From Shewanella halotolerans (lineage in GTDB: Bacteria; Pseudomonadota; Gammaproteobacteria; Enterobacterales; Shewanellaceae): a stretch of 64,000 bases of DNA. This document shows, in pieces, positions 28,348 through 36,802 of the stretch. Every line of letters begins with the position of its first letter. The first letter of the stretch is position 1. A program made the translations under genes and the position numbers. Below the pieces are notes generated by a model. The model had not been told where the DNA came from, did not search any database, and saw only the letters and a program-made list of their open reading frames with translations. The DNA lies in assembly GCF_019457535.1 (NCBI RefSeq), contig NZ_CP080417.1, positions 1,178,001-1,242,000 of the forward strand, written 5' to 3'.

Positions 28348-30327
28348 ATGTATGTTATGAACAAGTCAGATAGAGATAGGGTTGTATTTCACTCGATACA
28401 CGACATGTCGAGTGGTCATTACTTATCAAAAGCAGAGCGGTTATTGAATAGCGAAATAGCAAACGATTTAGACGATATAAACGATATACTTGAACTGTAC
28501 AATATATCGCTGTTTTTCGAAAACGGCATATACCTTAAAAGTTGGTCAGATACAGATATTGTTGCTTACAAAGAAAAAGTTAATACTTTTAAAAATTTGA
28601 TTGGGAAATTCATAACTAATATTGATGATAGTAACTTCCTGTCATATTTTGAAAATATAGATTACGGTTACTATGATAGTTTCTGGTTATTAATAAATAA
28701 CTATCAACAATATAAAAAGATATCGCCATCTCAAATAGAAGAAGTTTTAAAGAACCTCCCCCATCAAGTGAGGCACTTGTTGAGCCATAAAAACTTGGTG
28801 GATAAATATAAGCTTGTTCTCTGTGAGTTTTTAAAAAGTGACCAACAGAGTGCAGAGATCCTCCTTTCTATATATGAAGTCGAAAATAGTTTCAATAAAA
28901 CGAAGTTGTACCTACCTAGTTGTTTAACTATTCAAGATAAAGAAAGCATAATTGCTTCGTACATCGACTCAGAGCATTGCAATACTAACTACCTGCCAAT
29001 AATACAAAATGCTAAAAAACATAGTGGCTTCCGAATCTCAGATAAAACTAAATTAGCAGCTAAGAGAAAATACCAACAGTCTATTAAAGAGTTTTTCGAT
29101 AGTGGTTCTAGTTCATCATTTGAATACGGGATAGCTATCAGTTATCCCGAAAATGCTTCTAAAATTAAACATGCTTGGATTGAGCAGGGTACAGTCCATT
29201 ACGAATTTAGCTTGGATTACATTAAAGAAAATAATCACCCATATATTCTGTACAGAAACTTCGAGACACTTTTTGAGTACGTGGATGAACAGAATATTGT
29301 AGCTTTAACCAGCAAAGAAAATCAGCTTGGAATTTTTGAAAGAACTTTAGGTGTTAGATCTAAAACTGAATACGTTTTTGGTGTAGCGTTCACACAATTA
29401 GAAATGGCATCTATGGGCCAAATTTACACATATTCCAACGTACTAAAAGGGCTTGGGTGTTCATTAGAAGATATTCTAAAAACAGTTTTCACTAATACTC
29501 TACCGGAATTATTTGACTTACCTAGTAACGCCAATTTTACAATTCCTACTCAAAATGCTTCTGCTTTAGAGAAAATAAGAACAATCGCACCTGAGTTCGA
29601 GTCGATATTGAAGCAATACAAATTATTTGTAGAAAATGGACATATTGATTTTGAACTTCTACAAATGTCTTCTGGCCCTACAGCCATCAAGGACATTCCA
29701 AGCTTAAACAGCAATAAATACATATATATCAATAAGGATGGCCAAGAAGTTAATTTTCTAACTTATCTGCTATTTTCGGATCAAACTCTGTTGACTTATC
29801 TTGACCCGTTCAAAGACAAGCAATACAGAAACTTTGTTGATTTATTGGTGAATGAAGAAGAAATCGATTTCGGAAATTATGAAGAACATCAGCTTGAGCA
29901 TTTAAATTATTTGATAGATAACAATTATATATCTGTCGATGAAAATAATTGCGTTCAAGTTACAAATTGGAACCGAATTTTAATATTAAGAGATGTTTTT
30001 GAAAATGAGGTCGCCTCGTTACACCATTATCCTGCCGATATTCAAGACGAGGTTATGCATATGAGTAATGATGGACTAGTGTTTTTTGGAAGTTCACTTT
30101 TCGCAATACCTGAGCAAAATTACTTCAATTACTATTTAAACAAAAGTGAGTTTACAAACGGGCACGACTTAAGAAATAGCTATTTACATGGTACACAGGC
30201 AAATCCGACAGAAATTCATCTACATGAAAATTCCTATTTACTTTACTTAAAGCTTTTAATCTTAGTTATTTTTAAAATAGAAGATGACCTGTTTATTTAT
30301 AAAAAGCTTAAGGCGGACGAAGAATAA
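28348..30327 (+). CDS. AT-rich orphan gene; 659-aa protein with C-terminal RNxxxHG (HEPN-like) motif
   Basis: I do not recognise the full-length family. The protein is soluble, acidic and helix-rich, with no signal peptide or internal membrane segment. Its clearest feature is DLRNSYLHGTQ: R609-N610-S611-Y612-L613-H614-G615. That fits the RNxxxHG motif of DUF4209-like domains and the R-x4-6-H catalytic motif of HEPN ribonucleases. It is followed by a hydrophobic helix (YLLYLKLLILVIF) as in HEPN bundles. Base composition and codon use (AAA, AAT, TTA, ATA) are far more AT-rich than every neighbour, so it was probably acquired. No partner gene is adjacent. Start is ATG 28348 or 28357; AAGG at 28341 fits neither ideally. 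Confidence 0.7.
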   Translation: MYVMNKSDRDRVVFHSIHDMSSGHYLSKAERLLNSEIANDLDDINDILELYNISLFFENGIYLKSWSDTDIVAYKEKVNTFKNLIGKFITNIDDSNFLSYFENIDYGYYDSFWLLINNYQQYKKISPSQIEEVLKNLPHQVRHLLSHKNLVDKYKLVLCEFLKSDQQSAEILLSIYEVENSFNKTKLYLPSCLTIQDKESIIASYIDSEHCNTNYLPIIQNAKKHSGFRISDKTKLAAKRKYQQSIKEFFDSGSSSSFEYGIAISYPENASKIKHAWIEQGTVHYEFSLDYIKENNHPYILYRNFETLFEYVDEQNIVALTSKENQLGIFERTLGVRSKTEYVFGVAFTQLEMASMGQIYTYSNVLKGLGCSLEDILKTVFTNTLPELFDLPSNANFTIPTQNASALEKIRTIAPEFESILKQYKLFVENGHIDFELLQMSSGPTAIKDIPSLNSNKYIYINKDGQEVNFLTYLLFSDQTLLTYLDPFKDKQYRNFVDLLVNEEEIDFGNYEEHQLEHLNYLIDNNYISVDENNCVQVTNWNRILILRDVFENEVASLHHYPADIQDEVMHMSNDGLVFFGSSLFAIPEQNYFNYYLNKSEFTNGHDLRNSYLHGTQANPTEIHLHENSYLLYLKLLILVIFKIEDDLFIYKKLKADEE

Positions 30328-30500
30328 CAGTTAGAAAGGAACGTAGTTCGTACTAATTTATATGTAGGCAGGATACTATGACCAACTTATTGGGCGGTTC
30401 TCCTCCAATGATTCAGCTGACGTGATGGAGAAACAACACCGTTTATGGTTTCAATTGATATTCCTATGCTAATAATACCCCATATAGATACAAAGATCCT

Positions 30501-30526
30501 GTAGTGGTCAAGTAAAACTGGCCACA
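30501..30526. mobile_element. Possible insertion-sequence end remnant
   Basis: GTAGTGGTCAAGTAAAACTG and the following GGCCAC contain TGGTCA and TGGCCA in a pattern reminiscent of IS termini. No transposase reading frame is present. This is weak evidence. Confidence 0.2.
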
Positions 30527-30646
30527 GGTCTAGAGCTTTTTCATACTTTTGGTAATCTTAAATGTTGTCATTAGAGCAAAAGTCCTAACTCAAAAATGTC
30601 CAAAAATGATTTAGCTTTTGATTTTCGGATGATACAAGTAAAGGCC

Positions 30647-30764
30647 AAATCGAAGAGACTGATAACTCGGTGTGAACACACTTTTGGCCTTCGAAATCAT
30701 GGATGATTTCGTAGAGCATCCATGGATGGACTTGCTGCGAGCCAAAAGCGTGTTTGCACGAAAG
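30647..30764 (-). repeat. Dispersed inverted-repeat element, copy C (reverse orientation)
   Basis: Read on the minus strand it runs left arm CGTGCAAACACGCTTTTGGC, a short centre, right arm GCCAAAAGTGTGTTCACACC and the end module GTCTCTTCGATTT, matching copy B. It follows the AT-rich gene. The remainder of 30328-30920 shows no gene. Confidence 0.7.
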
Positions 30765-30920
30765 GTATGCTGAAGGCAATTGATACACCATGAAGTGGTG
30801 ACATTCCATAACCTTTCAAATACCAGAGTCTGGTAGAGGCTCAAATCAAGGCGTGCTCTATTACGCTAAGGCATTAAATTCTACCTTTACGAAGATAACC
30901 CCCTAAATTTCGCCAACAAA

Positions 30921-30945
30921 AAAGGCGTCTTGTTAGACGCCTTTT
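30921..30945. terminator. Terminator of pepD (bidirectional)
   Basis: AAAGGCGTCT and AGACGCCTTTT pair around TGTT. On the minus strand the run of T follows the stem directly, 29 bases past the pepD stop. Confidence 0.85.
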
Positions 30946-30973
30946 CTCATCTGTTACCTAGTTCCGCTATCTA

Positions 30974-32434
30974 TTACGCTTTCTCTGGAATACGTTCCAG
31001 TACGGCGAGGAGTAGCTTCCAGTATTGCTCGACGGTCTCAATTAACACCATCTCATCTGGGCTGTGTGGGAAGCGGATGGTGGGGCCAATGGAGACCATA
31101 TCCATCTCTGGGTAAGGCTTCTTGAACAGACCACACTCCAGACCCGCGTGGATCACCATGATGACGGGTTCCTTGTTGTAGATAGACTCATAGGTGTCTT
31201 TCACAATCGCCATCACAGGAGAGCTGCTGTCTGGCTTCCAGCCTGGGTAGGCACCGCTGAATACCACTTCGGCACCGGCCAGGTTGCTCAGGGCGGTGAG
31301 GTAGCCTTCGACTTCTTCGCGGCCCGAGTCGATCAGCGAGCGGATAAGGCAGAGGATGCTTACCGATTCGGCTTCTGTGGTGATCACACCAACGTTGAGC
31401 GAGGTCTCGGTCACGCCTTGGATCTCGTCGCTCATGCGCATCACGCCGTTAGGGCAGGCGTTTAGCAGGTCGATCAGTGTCTGCTGAGTGGCTTCGCTCA
31501 TCACCTGGGTGGCGGCCGGGATCTCGCTGAGGGTCAGCAGCATGTCAGGGTCGGCGATGGCCAGTTCCTGACGGACCAGATCTGTGTATTCCTGGATCAG
31601 AGTTTCCAGGCGTGGCAGGTTTTCGCTTGGCAGCATGAAGCTGACGCTGGCCTCACGTGGGATGGCGTTACGCAGCGAGCCGCCGCTGAAGTTGGTCAGT
31701 TCCAGTGCCAGTTCGTCGGCATGGTTAAACAGGAAGCGGGCCAACAGCTTGTTGGCGTTGCCGCGGCCTAGGTGAATGTTCACCCCTGAGTGACCGCCCT
31801 TCAGCCCAGATAGGGTGAGGGTGTAGGTCGACAGACTCGGCTCGGCCGCCTGCCATACCATAGGCACAGTGATCTGGGCATCGACGCCGCCGGCGCAGCC
31901 CATGTAGATCTCGCCTTCCTGCTCTGAGTCTGTGTTGATCAGGATCTCGGCGTCCAGGTAACCGGCTTCCAGGCCGAATGCACCTGTCATGCCTGCTTCC
32001 TCATCTATGGTTAACAGGACTTCCAGTGGGCCGTGTGGGATGTCGTCGCTGCCGAGGATAGCCAGCGCAGAGGCCATGCCGATACCGTTGTCTGAGCCCA
32101 GGGTGGTGCCCTTGGCCTTAACCCACTCGCCGTCTACATAGGCTTCGATAGGATCTTTCTCGAAGTCATGCACCTTGTCGGCATTTTTCTGCGGCACCAT
32201 GTCGATATGCGCCTGCAGGGCCACGATCTTGCGGTTTTCCATGCCAGGGGTTGCCGGCTTCTTGATGATCAGGTTACCGACCTTATCTTCGACAACGCTG
32301 AGTTGTTTGTCTTTGGCCCAGTTTTGGATGTATTGGCTTAGTGCCTGCTCATGCTTGGAAGGGTGGGGAATGGCGCAGATCTGTTCAAACCACTGCCAAA
32401 GTGCCTGAGGTTGCAATTGACTTAATGTGCTCAC
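30974..32434 (-). CDS. pepD: Cytosol nonspecific dipeptidase (aminoacyl-histidine dipeptidase)
   Basis: This is a zinc-dependent M20 dipeptidase that degrades dipeptides in the cytoplasm. From the GTG at 32434 (STLSQLQPQALWQWFEQICAIPHPS) it has 486 residues, one more than E. coli PepD, and aligns end to end. Metal-site motifs LQAHIDMVPQKN, GSDNGIGMA, LLTIDEEAGMTGAFGL, INTDSEQEGE and the C-terminal IHAGLECGLF are all present. AGAGGAG lies eight bases before the GTG. The longer ORF would add a tail not found in the family. It is a core gene and diverges from the M17 gene across 423 bases. Confidence 0.95.
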   Translation of the reverse strand: MSTLSQLQPQALWQWFEQICAIPHPSKHEQALSQYIQNWAKDKQLSVVEDKVGNLIIKKPATPGMENRKIVALQAHIDMVPQKNADKVHDFEKDPIEAYVDGEWVKAKGTTLGSDNGIGMASALAILGSDDIPHGPLEVLLTIDEEAGMTGAFGLEAGYLDAEILINTDSEQEGEIYMGCAGGVDAQITVPMVWQAAEPSLSTYTLTLSGLKGGHSGVNIHLGRGNANKLLARFLFNHADELALELTNFSGGSLRNAIPREASVSFMLPSENLPRLETLIQEYTDLVRQELAIADPDMLLTLSEIPAATQVMSEATQQTLIDLLNACPNGVMRMSDEIQGVTETSLNVGVITTEAESVSILCLIRSLIDSGREEVEGYLTALSNLAGAEVVFSGAYPGWKPDSSSPVMAIVKDTYESIYNKEPVIMVIHAGLECGLFKKPYPEMDMVSIGPTIRFPHSPDEMVLIETVEQYWKLLLAVLERIPEKA

Positions 32435-32566
32435 GGACAAACTCCTCTGTAATAAAGGTCTTTGAGGTCTAATTTGGCGATAGTCTATCATAGACTCTAG
32501 TGGTGCGGGGGCATGAAAGCGGGTAGGTATCCCTCAAGTGTCATACTAAGTTGCCACCCGCCAAAA

Positions 32567-32584
32567 GCCGCCTTAGGGGGCGGC
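32567..32584. repeat. GC hairpin in pepD/M17 intergenic region
   Basis: GCCGCC and GGCGGC pair with a short loop, followed by ATCATTATTTT. It lies in the gene-free 32435-32857 stretch that must hold both divergent promoters; I see nothing else firm there. Confidence 0.4.
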
Positions 32585-32857
32585 ATCATTATTTTCATTT
32601 GGCATTGGCGCCAGATAGGACAATAATGCCAACACTCACGGCGATTTAACCTTGCTGGACATGGCCTTAACCCAACCCTCAAACCTTGGGTAAGCGGCCT
32701 TACAGAGATGGCAGGGGTTAGTATTGTCTTTAGTGAGAGGTTGATATTCATGATAGGCAGGCAAAGATCTGTCAAAGCTCAGGGCGCTTATATGGCTTAT
32801 ATAGGTGCCAGTTGATTCGGCTAAGACCGAAAAACCGCTAGATGAAAAGGATGAGGC

Positions 32858-34390
32858 ATGACCGGGGTTCAATTTATAGATGTAACAGATTCAGAAGCCA
32901 TTTTTGACGATAACCAGTGGGATGCCGTAGTACTGGTAACCCATGGCCTAGACGCTATCGCCCAAGAGGAGCTGGCCATGCTCGCCAGCCATGGCGCCCA
33001 GGTGGATGCCAGGGTAGGGCGCTCGACCACGCTGTTGTTTGCCCCCGGGCTGGCCGGTGGTCGCCTGATTGTGGCGCCGGTGGCAGATGGCGACAGTGAT
33101 ATTCAGGATGTGCGCGGCTATAGCGACGCCGCTCGCCAAGGCATAAAAGTAGCCTTCGATGCCGGCGCCAGACGCCCGCTGCTGATCGTCACGCCATCGA
33201 CTCAGGCGAGATATGCGCAGTCCATGGGGGTTGCCGCGCTGGGTTGTGCCCAGGCGTTATGGCAGTCGCTGGAGCGCCGCGAGGCACTGGGTGAGATGGA
33301 TAACATCTCTAAGATCGGCCTGCTGGTGGATGATAAGGCCGCTGAGCTGCTTAGCGCCATCGAGGCGGGTAAACACTTGGCGCGCGACCTTTGCGGCACT
33401 GAGCCTGAGCGCATGTCGGCGCCCGCCTTTGCCCAGTATTGTGTCGATGCGCTTAAGGGGCTGGGGTTGACCATGTCTGTGGTCGAAGACAGAGACGTGC
33501 TCGAGCGCGACTATCCGCTGCTGAGCGCCGTGGGCCGCGCCTCTTTTGCGGTCTCAAGGCATCAGCCTAGAGTGGTCAAGCTGGAATATAAGGCCGAGGG
33601 GCCTATCGAGCGCAGCTACTTCTTTGCCGGTAAGGGCGTTGTGTATGACACGGGCGGGGCCGACCTTAAGGTTGGCGGCGCCATGGCGGGGATGAGCCGC
33701 GACAAGGGCGGCGCGGCCGCGGTTGCCGGCTTGATGAAGACCCTGGCCTTGCTGAAACCTAAAGGCGTTCGTGTGGTGGCCGAGCTTGGCCTGGTGCGTA
33801 ACAGCATTGGCAGCGAGGCCTTCGTGACCGATGAGATCATTACCAGCCACGCAGGTGTGCGGGTGCGTATCGGTAATACAGACGCCGAAGGGCGTTTGGT
33901 GCTGGCGGATCTGCTGTCGCACCTCAGACTCAAGGCCCAGGACGCGGTGGCGCCGCAGCTCTTCTCGGTAGCGACCCTGACAGGCCATGTGGTGCGCGCC
34001 TACGGTGGCTATACTGCCGTGGTTGAAAATGCCGTGGCGCGTCAGCAGCAGGTGGGTGACAGCCTGCAGGCGATCAGTGAGGCCTGGGGTGAGCCGATAG
34101 AAGTATCGCGCCTGCGCCGTGACGATTATCAGAAGATAGTCGATCCTTCTGGCGCGGCGGATGTGCTGTCGTCCAACAACGCGCCTTCCTCCGTGACAGC
34201 CAGGGGCCATCAGTATCCCGCCGCCTTTCTGCTGAAGGCCTCAGGGTTGGAGGCCCACGGCCTGACAAGCGACAAGCCGCTGGCCTACACCCATGTGGAT
34301 ATTGCGGGTAGTGCGACCGAGGGTGACCCCTTGTATGGCACGCCTACCGCGGCGCCACTTGTCAGTTTGTGTCAGCTGATCCGTGGCTGA
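32858..34390 (+). CDS. Leucyl aminopeptidase family protein (M17)
   Basis: This 510-residue M17 cytosolic aminopeptidase uses two metal ions. The metal ligands and catalytic residues lie in GKGVVYDTGGADLKVGG (lysine and aspartate, about residues 258-274), MSRDKGGAA (aspartate) and NTDAEGRLVLADLL (aspartate, glutamate, arginine, about 345-358). The N-terminal macro-like domain is present. The segment around VRNSIGSEAF differs from canonical PepA (usually ENMPGG), so this is a paralogue rather than PepA itself. It is monocistronic with its own terminator. Confidence 0.9.
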   Translation: MTGVQFIDVTDSEAIFDDNQWDAVVLVTHGLDAIAQEELAMLASHGAQVDARVGRSTTLLFAPGLAGGRLIVAPVADGDSDIQDVRGYSDAARQGIKVAFDAGARRPLLIVTPSTQARYAQSMGVAALGCAQALWQSLERREALGEMDNISKIGLLVDDKAAELLSAIEAGKHLARDLCGTEPERMSAPAFAQYCVDALKGLGLTMSVVEDRDVLERDYPLLSAVGRASFAVSRHQPRVVKLEYKAEGPIERSYFFAGKGVVYDTGGADLKVGGAMAGMSRDKGGAAAVAGLMKTLALLKPKGVRVVAELGLVRNSIGSEAFVTDEIITSHAGVRVRIGNTDAEGRLVLADLLSHLRLKAQDAVAPQLFSVATLTGHVVRAYGGYTAVVENAVARQQQVGDSLQAISEAWGEPIEVSRLRRDDYQKIVDPSGAADVLSSNNAPSSVTARGHQYPAAFLLKASGLEAHGLTSDKPLAYTHVDIAGSATEGDPLYGTPTAAPLVSLCQLIRG

Positions 34391-34430
34391 ACCAAGCAGA
34401 CCCTAGCCTAGCTGGGCGCAAAATTTGACC

Positions 34431-34457
34431 GGGGCAAGCATAGGCTTGCCCCTTTTT
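34431..34457 (+). terminator. Terminator of M17 aminopeptidase gene
   Basis: GGGGCAAG and CTTGCCCC pair around CATAGG, followed by TTTTT. Confidence 0.9.
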
Positions 34458-34519
34458 GTTGCCGGATCACAATAGGGTGAAAAAGCGTGATCTCGACCCG
34501 CCTCGTAATGGAATTTTGA

Positions 34520-34534
34520 TGTAGTAAAATTACA
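34520..34534 (+). promoter_or_regulatory. HexR-like box 1
   Basis: TGTAGTAAAATTACA differs at one base from the HexR consensus TGTAATWWWATTACA known for Shewanella central-carbon genes. It lies 52 bases (about five helical turns) upstream of box 2. Confidence 0.6.
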
Positions 34535-34570
34535 GTTTGAAGGGTTTTTTAAAAAAAATAGAAAAAAAGC

Positions 34571-34598
34571 TTGTAATAAAACTACATTTTAATATAAT
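34571..34598 (+). promoter_or_regulatory. Promoter of small-ORF unit with overlapping HexR-like box 2
   Basis: TTGTAA (34571) and a consensus TATAAT (34593) are 16 bases apart. The second HexR-like box, TGTAATAAAACTACA (34572-34586, one mismatch), covers the -35 hexamer, so binding should repress. Confidence 0.6.
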
Positions 34599-34764
34599 GG
34601 CTCTCGTTGGTTAGACACAGTGTCTTCCACCTCAAAGTCTATCCAGGATGGATAACTCTCCAAGGAACCGAGCGACAAGTTGACTGCGGCATGGCCCCGG
34701 AAATGAAAGGCCTGCCAAGTTTCACTAGAGATTATTTTTTCAACTTTGTTAGGAGTTAATGACT

Positions 34765-34863
34765 ATGTCTTATACAGGAATTCAGCACGTTTATTGGCAG
34801 AATACTTGGTTTTGTACCGATGCCCTTCGCGGTGGTCTGTACGCTATGACTTTTAAGGGCTAA
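34765..34863 (+). CDS. Putative 32-residue small protein or leader peptide
   Basis: This ORF is too short for routine calling. It encodes MSYTGIQHVYWQNTWFCTDA and LRGGLYAMTFKG. AGGAG at 34751-34755 stands nine bases before this ATG; an in-frame ATG two codons upstream (34759) is too close to it. A strong promoter lies about 160 bases upstream and a terminator 175 bases downstream, so the ORF occupies a dedicated transcript of about 460 nt. The peptide is aromatic-rich (three Tyr, two Trp, two Phe) with no membrane segment. I do not recognise it. It could be a real small protein, a regulatory leader peptide or chance coding within an sRNA. Confidence 0.5.
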   Translation: MSYTGIQHVYWQNTWFCTDALRGGLYAMTFKG

Positions 34864-35039
34864 CTACCCCTGAGATCATTTGAACCTAGTTCACTTGATT
34901 AAAGTAGTTGCATCATCCATCAACCTTACCCCATTTGGGGATTTTTAGACTCAAGTTGTCTATTGCTCATTGAGCGGTAGGCCAGTGTAACCCGCTAGCG
35001 CGGTAACTCTTTCCTTTCGGAACACTTGAAACATGTCTC

Positions 35040-35066
35040 GCCTGCTCTTTGAGCAGGCTTTTTTTT
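35040..35066 (+). terminator. Terminator of small-ORF transcript
   Basis: GCCTGCTC and GAGCAGGC pair around TTT and are followed by eight T, a strong intrinsic terminator that separates this unit from the permease gene. Confidence 0.92.
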
Positions 35067-35275
35067 GCCTGAAATTTGTCATCTCTGTCTCGCATCCCCG
35101 GCGATAAATCTGGCGTAGATCACCTTTATGCAATCGTCTCGAGTCATGGCTCTAATCTGGCTCGCGTTTGCGCAATTATTGCGTATATAATCGTCGCTTG
35201 TTATCAAGTCGTTAACTTGGTTTCAACTTTTACCCTACCTAAATAAACCATAATTAAATCAAGGAACCTCGTTCC

Positions 35276-36565
35276 ATGTTAGAAAAAGTCTTTAAGTTAA
35301 CCGAGCACCAGACAACGTTAAAACAAGAGGTGGTGGCCGGATTGACCACCTTTTTAACCATGGCCTATATCATCTTCGTCAACCCCATGATGTTGGCCGA
35401 TGCGGGCATGGACCATGGCGCCGTGTTCGTCGCCACCTGTTTGGCCGCGGCCGTGGGCTGTCTGGTGATGGGCATAGTGGCAAACTATCCTATCGCCTTG
35501 GCTCCGGGCATGGGGCTCAACGCCTTCTTTACCTATACCGTCGTTGGCGAGATGGGCTACAGCTGGGAGACGGCGCTGGGCGCGGTATTCCTCTCGGGTA
35601 TCTGCTTCCTGATATTGTCTTTGGTGAAGATCCGCGAGTGGATCGTCAACAGCATCCCTATGTCGCTGCGTCTGGGGATCGCCGCCGGTATCGGCCTGTT
35701 TCTGGCGCTGATTGGCCTCAAGAGTGCCGGCATAGTGGTGGCCAGCCCCGCGACTCTGGTGACCATGGGCGATGTGACCGCCTTGCCGGCGGTGATGTCT
35801 GTGCTGGGCTTCTTCATCATTATCGCTCTGGTACACAGAGGCTATCAGTCGGCGGTGATCATCAGCATCCTGGGGATCACGGCGCTGGGCCTGCTGCTGG
35901 GGGATGTGCAATATAGCGGCATGATCTCGACGCCACCGTCGATTGCGCCCACCTTCATGAAGATGGATCTCTCCAATGTGCTTGAGATCAGCATGCTCTC
36001 CGTGGTGTTCGCCTTCCTGTTTGTGGACCTGTTTGACACCTCTGGCACCCTGGTGGCCGTGGCTCAGCGTGGCGGCTTCCTCGACGACAGAGGCAGACTG
36101 CCGCGTCTCGGCCGCGCCCTGACCGCCGACAGCAGCGCCACTATCGCCGGCGCCATGTTAGGCACCTCGACGACTACCAGTTATATCGAGAGTACGGCCG
36201 GGGTGAGCGCAGGTGGCCGCACCGGACTCACCGCCGTGGTGGTGGGGATCATGTTCCTGCTGTCGCTGTTTATCTCGCCGCTGGCGGGCATGGTGCCGGC
36301 TTACGCGACTGCGGGCACACTCTTCTATGTCGCCATCCTGATGATGTCTGGTTTGGTGCATGTGGATTGGGAAGATCTCACCGAGGCGGCGCCTGTGGTC
36401 GTGGTCTGTATCCTGATGCCGCTGACCTTTTCGATCGCGACCGGCATAGCCATGGGCTTTGTCGCCTATGCGGGGATCAAGCTCTTCAGCGGTCGCTACA
36501 AGGATCTCTCTTTGGGCGTCTTGGTGCTGGCGGCGCTGTTCCTGGCTAAGTTTATTTATGGCTAA
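35276..36565 (+). CDS. Purine (adenine/hypoxanthine/guanine) permease, NCS2 AzgA-like
   Basis: This is a 429-residue inner-membrane proton symporter with many hydrophobic segments. It has the AzgA-branch signatures GLTTFLTMAYIIFVNP near residue 22, ALAPGMGLNAFFTY near 78, FLFVDLFDTSGTL near 245 and GTSTTTSYIESTAGV near 300. E. coli relatives are AdeP, PurP, GhxP and GhxQ; sequence does not tell which base it carries. AAGGAAC precedes the ATG. No purine riboswitch is seen upstream. The 3' end of the gene lies in a 16-base tandem repeat that continues beyond the stop codon. Confidence 0.93.
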   Translation: MLEKVFKLTEHQTTLKQEVVAGLTTFLTMAYIIFVNPMMLADAGMDHGAVFVATCLAAAVGCLVMGIVANYPIALAPGMGLNAFFTYTVVGEMGYSWETALGAVFLSGICFLILSLVKIREWIVNSIPMSLRLGIAAGIGLFLALIGLKSAGIVVASPATLVTMGDVTALPAVMSVLGFFIIIALVHRGYQSAVIISILGITALGLLLGDVQYSGMISTPPSIAPTFMKMDLSNVLEISMLSVVFAFLFVDLFDTSGTLVAVAQRGGFLDDRGRLPRLGRALTADSSATIAGAMLGTSTTTSYIESTAGVSAGGRTGLTAVVVGIMFLLSLFISPLAGMVPAYATAGTLFYVAILMMSGLVHVDWEDLTEAAPVVVVCILMPLTFSIATGIAMGFVAYAGIKLFSGRYKDLSLGVLVLAALFLAKFIYG

Positions 36566-36608
36566 GTCTATCTATGGCTAAGTTCTTCTATGGCTAAGTT
36601 CATCTATG
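36545..36608 (+). repeat. Tandem repeat, four 16-bp units spanning the permease stop codon
   Basis: GCTAAGTTTATTTATG (36545), GCTAAGTCTATCTATG (36561), GCTAAGTTCTTCTATG (36577) and GCTAAGTTCATCTATG (36593) follow without gaps. The TAA stop falls inside unit 2, so unit 1 is coding and units 2-4 are mainly 3' UTR. Confidence 0.9.
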
Positions 36609-36667
36609 CTTAGGTTTTTGGCAAGAGCCAAATTTAGCTTAAGTTGACTGCCAGTCAGCTTAGATTA

Positions 36668-36695
36668 AAGGTCATACAATGTATGGCCTTTTTTA
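36668..36695 (+). terminator. Terminator of purine permease gene
   Basis: AAGGTCATAC and GTATGGCCTT pair (one G-U) around AAT, followed by TTTT. Confidence 0.8.
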
Positions 36696-36802
36696 TGGGC
36701 TTTTATTGAAGGAAAGTAGACTGGCTCTAATCTTTTATCTTACCCGCTACCATTTGCCCTGGGGATTGGGTATAACTTGGGGTTCGGTTTTTTTCTGTCT
36801 AA

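Noticed and set aside
32497..32872. Two short minus-strand ORFs between pepD and the M17 gene
   Set aside because: No ribosome-binding sites or recognisable sequence; the interval is better explained as divergent promoters.
34600..34760. Known riboswitch in the leader of the small ORF unit or before the purine permease
   Set aside because: I could match it to no riboswitch class I know; the permease leader itself (35067-35275) shows no purine-riboswitch core.
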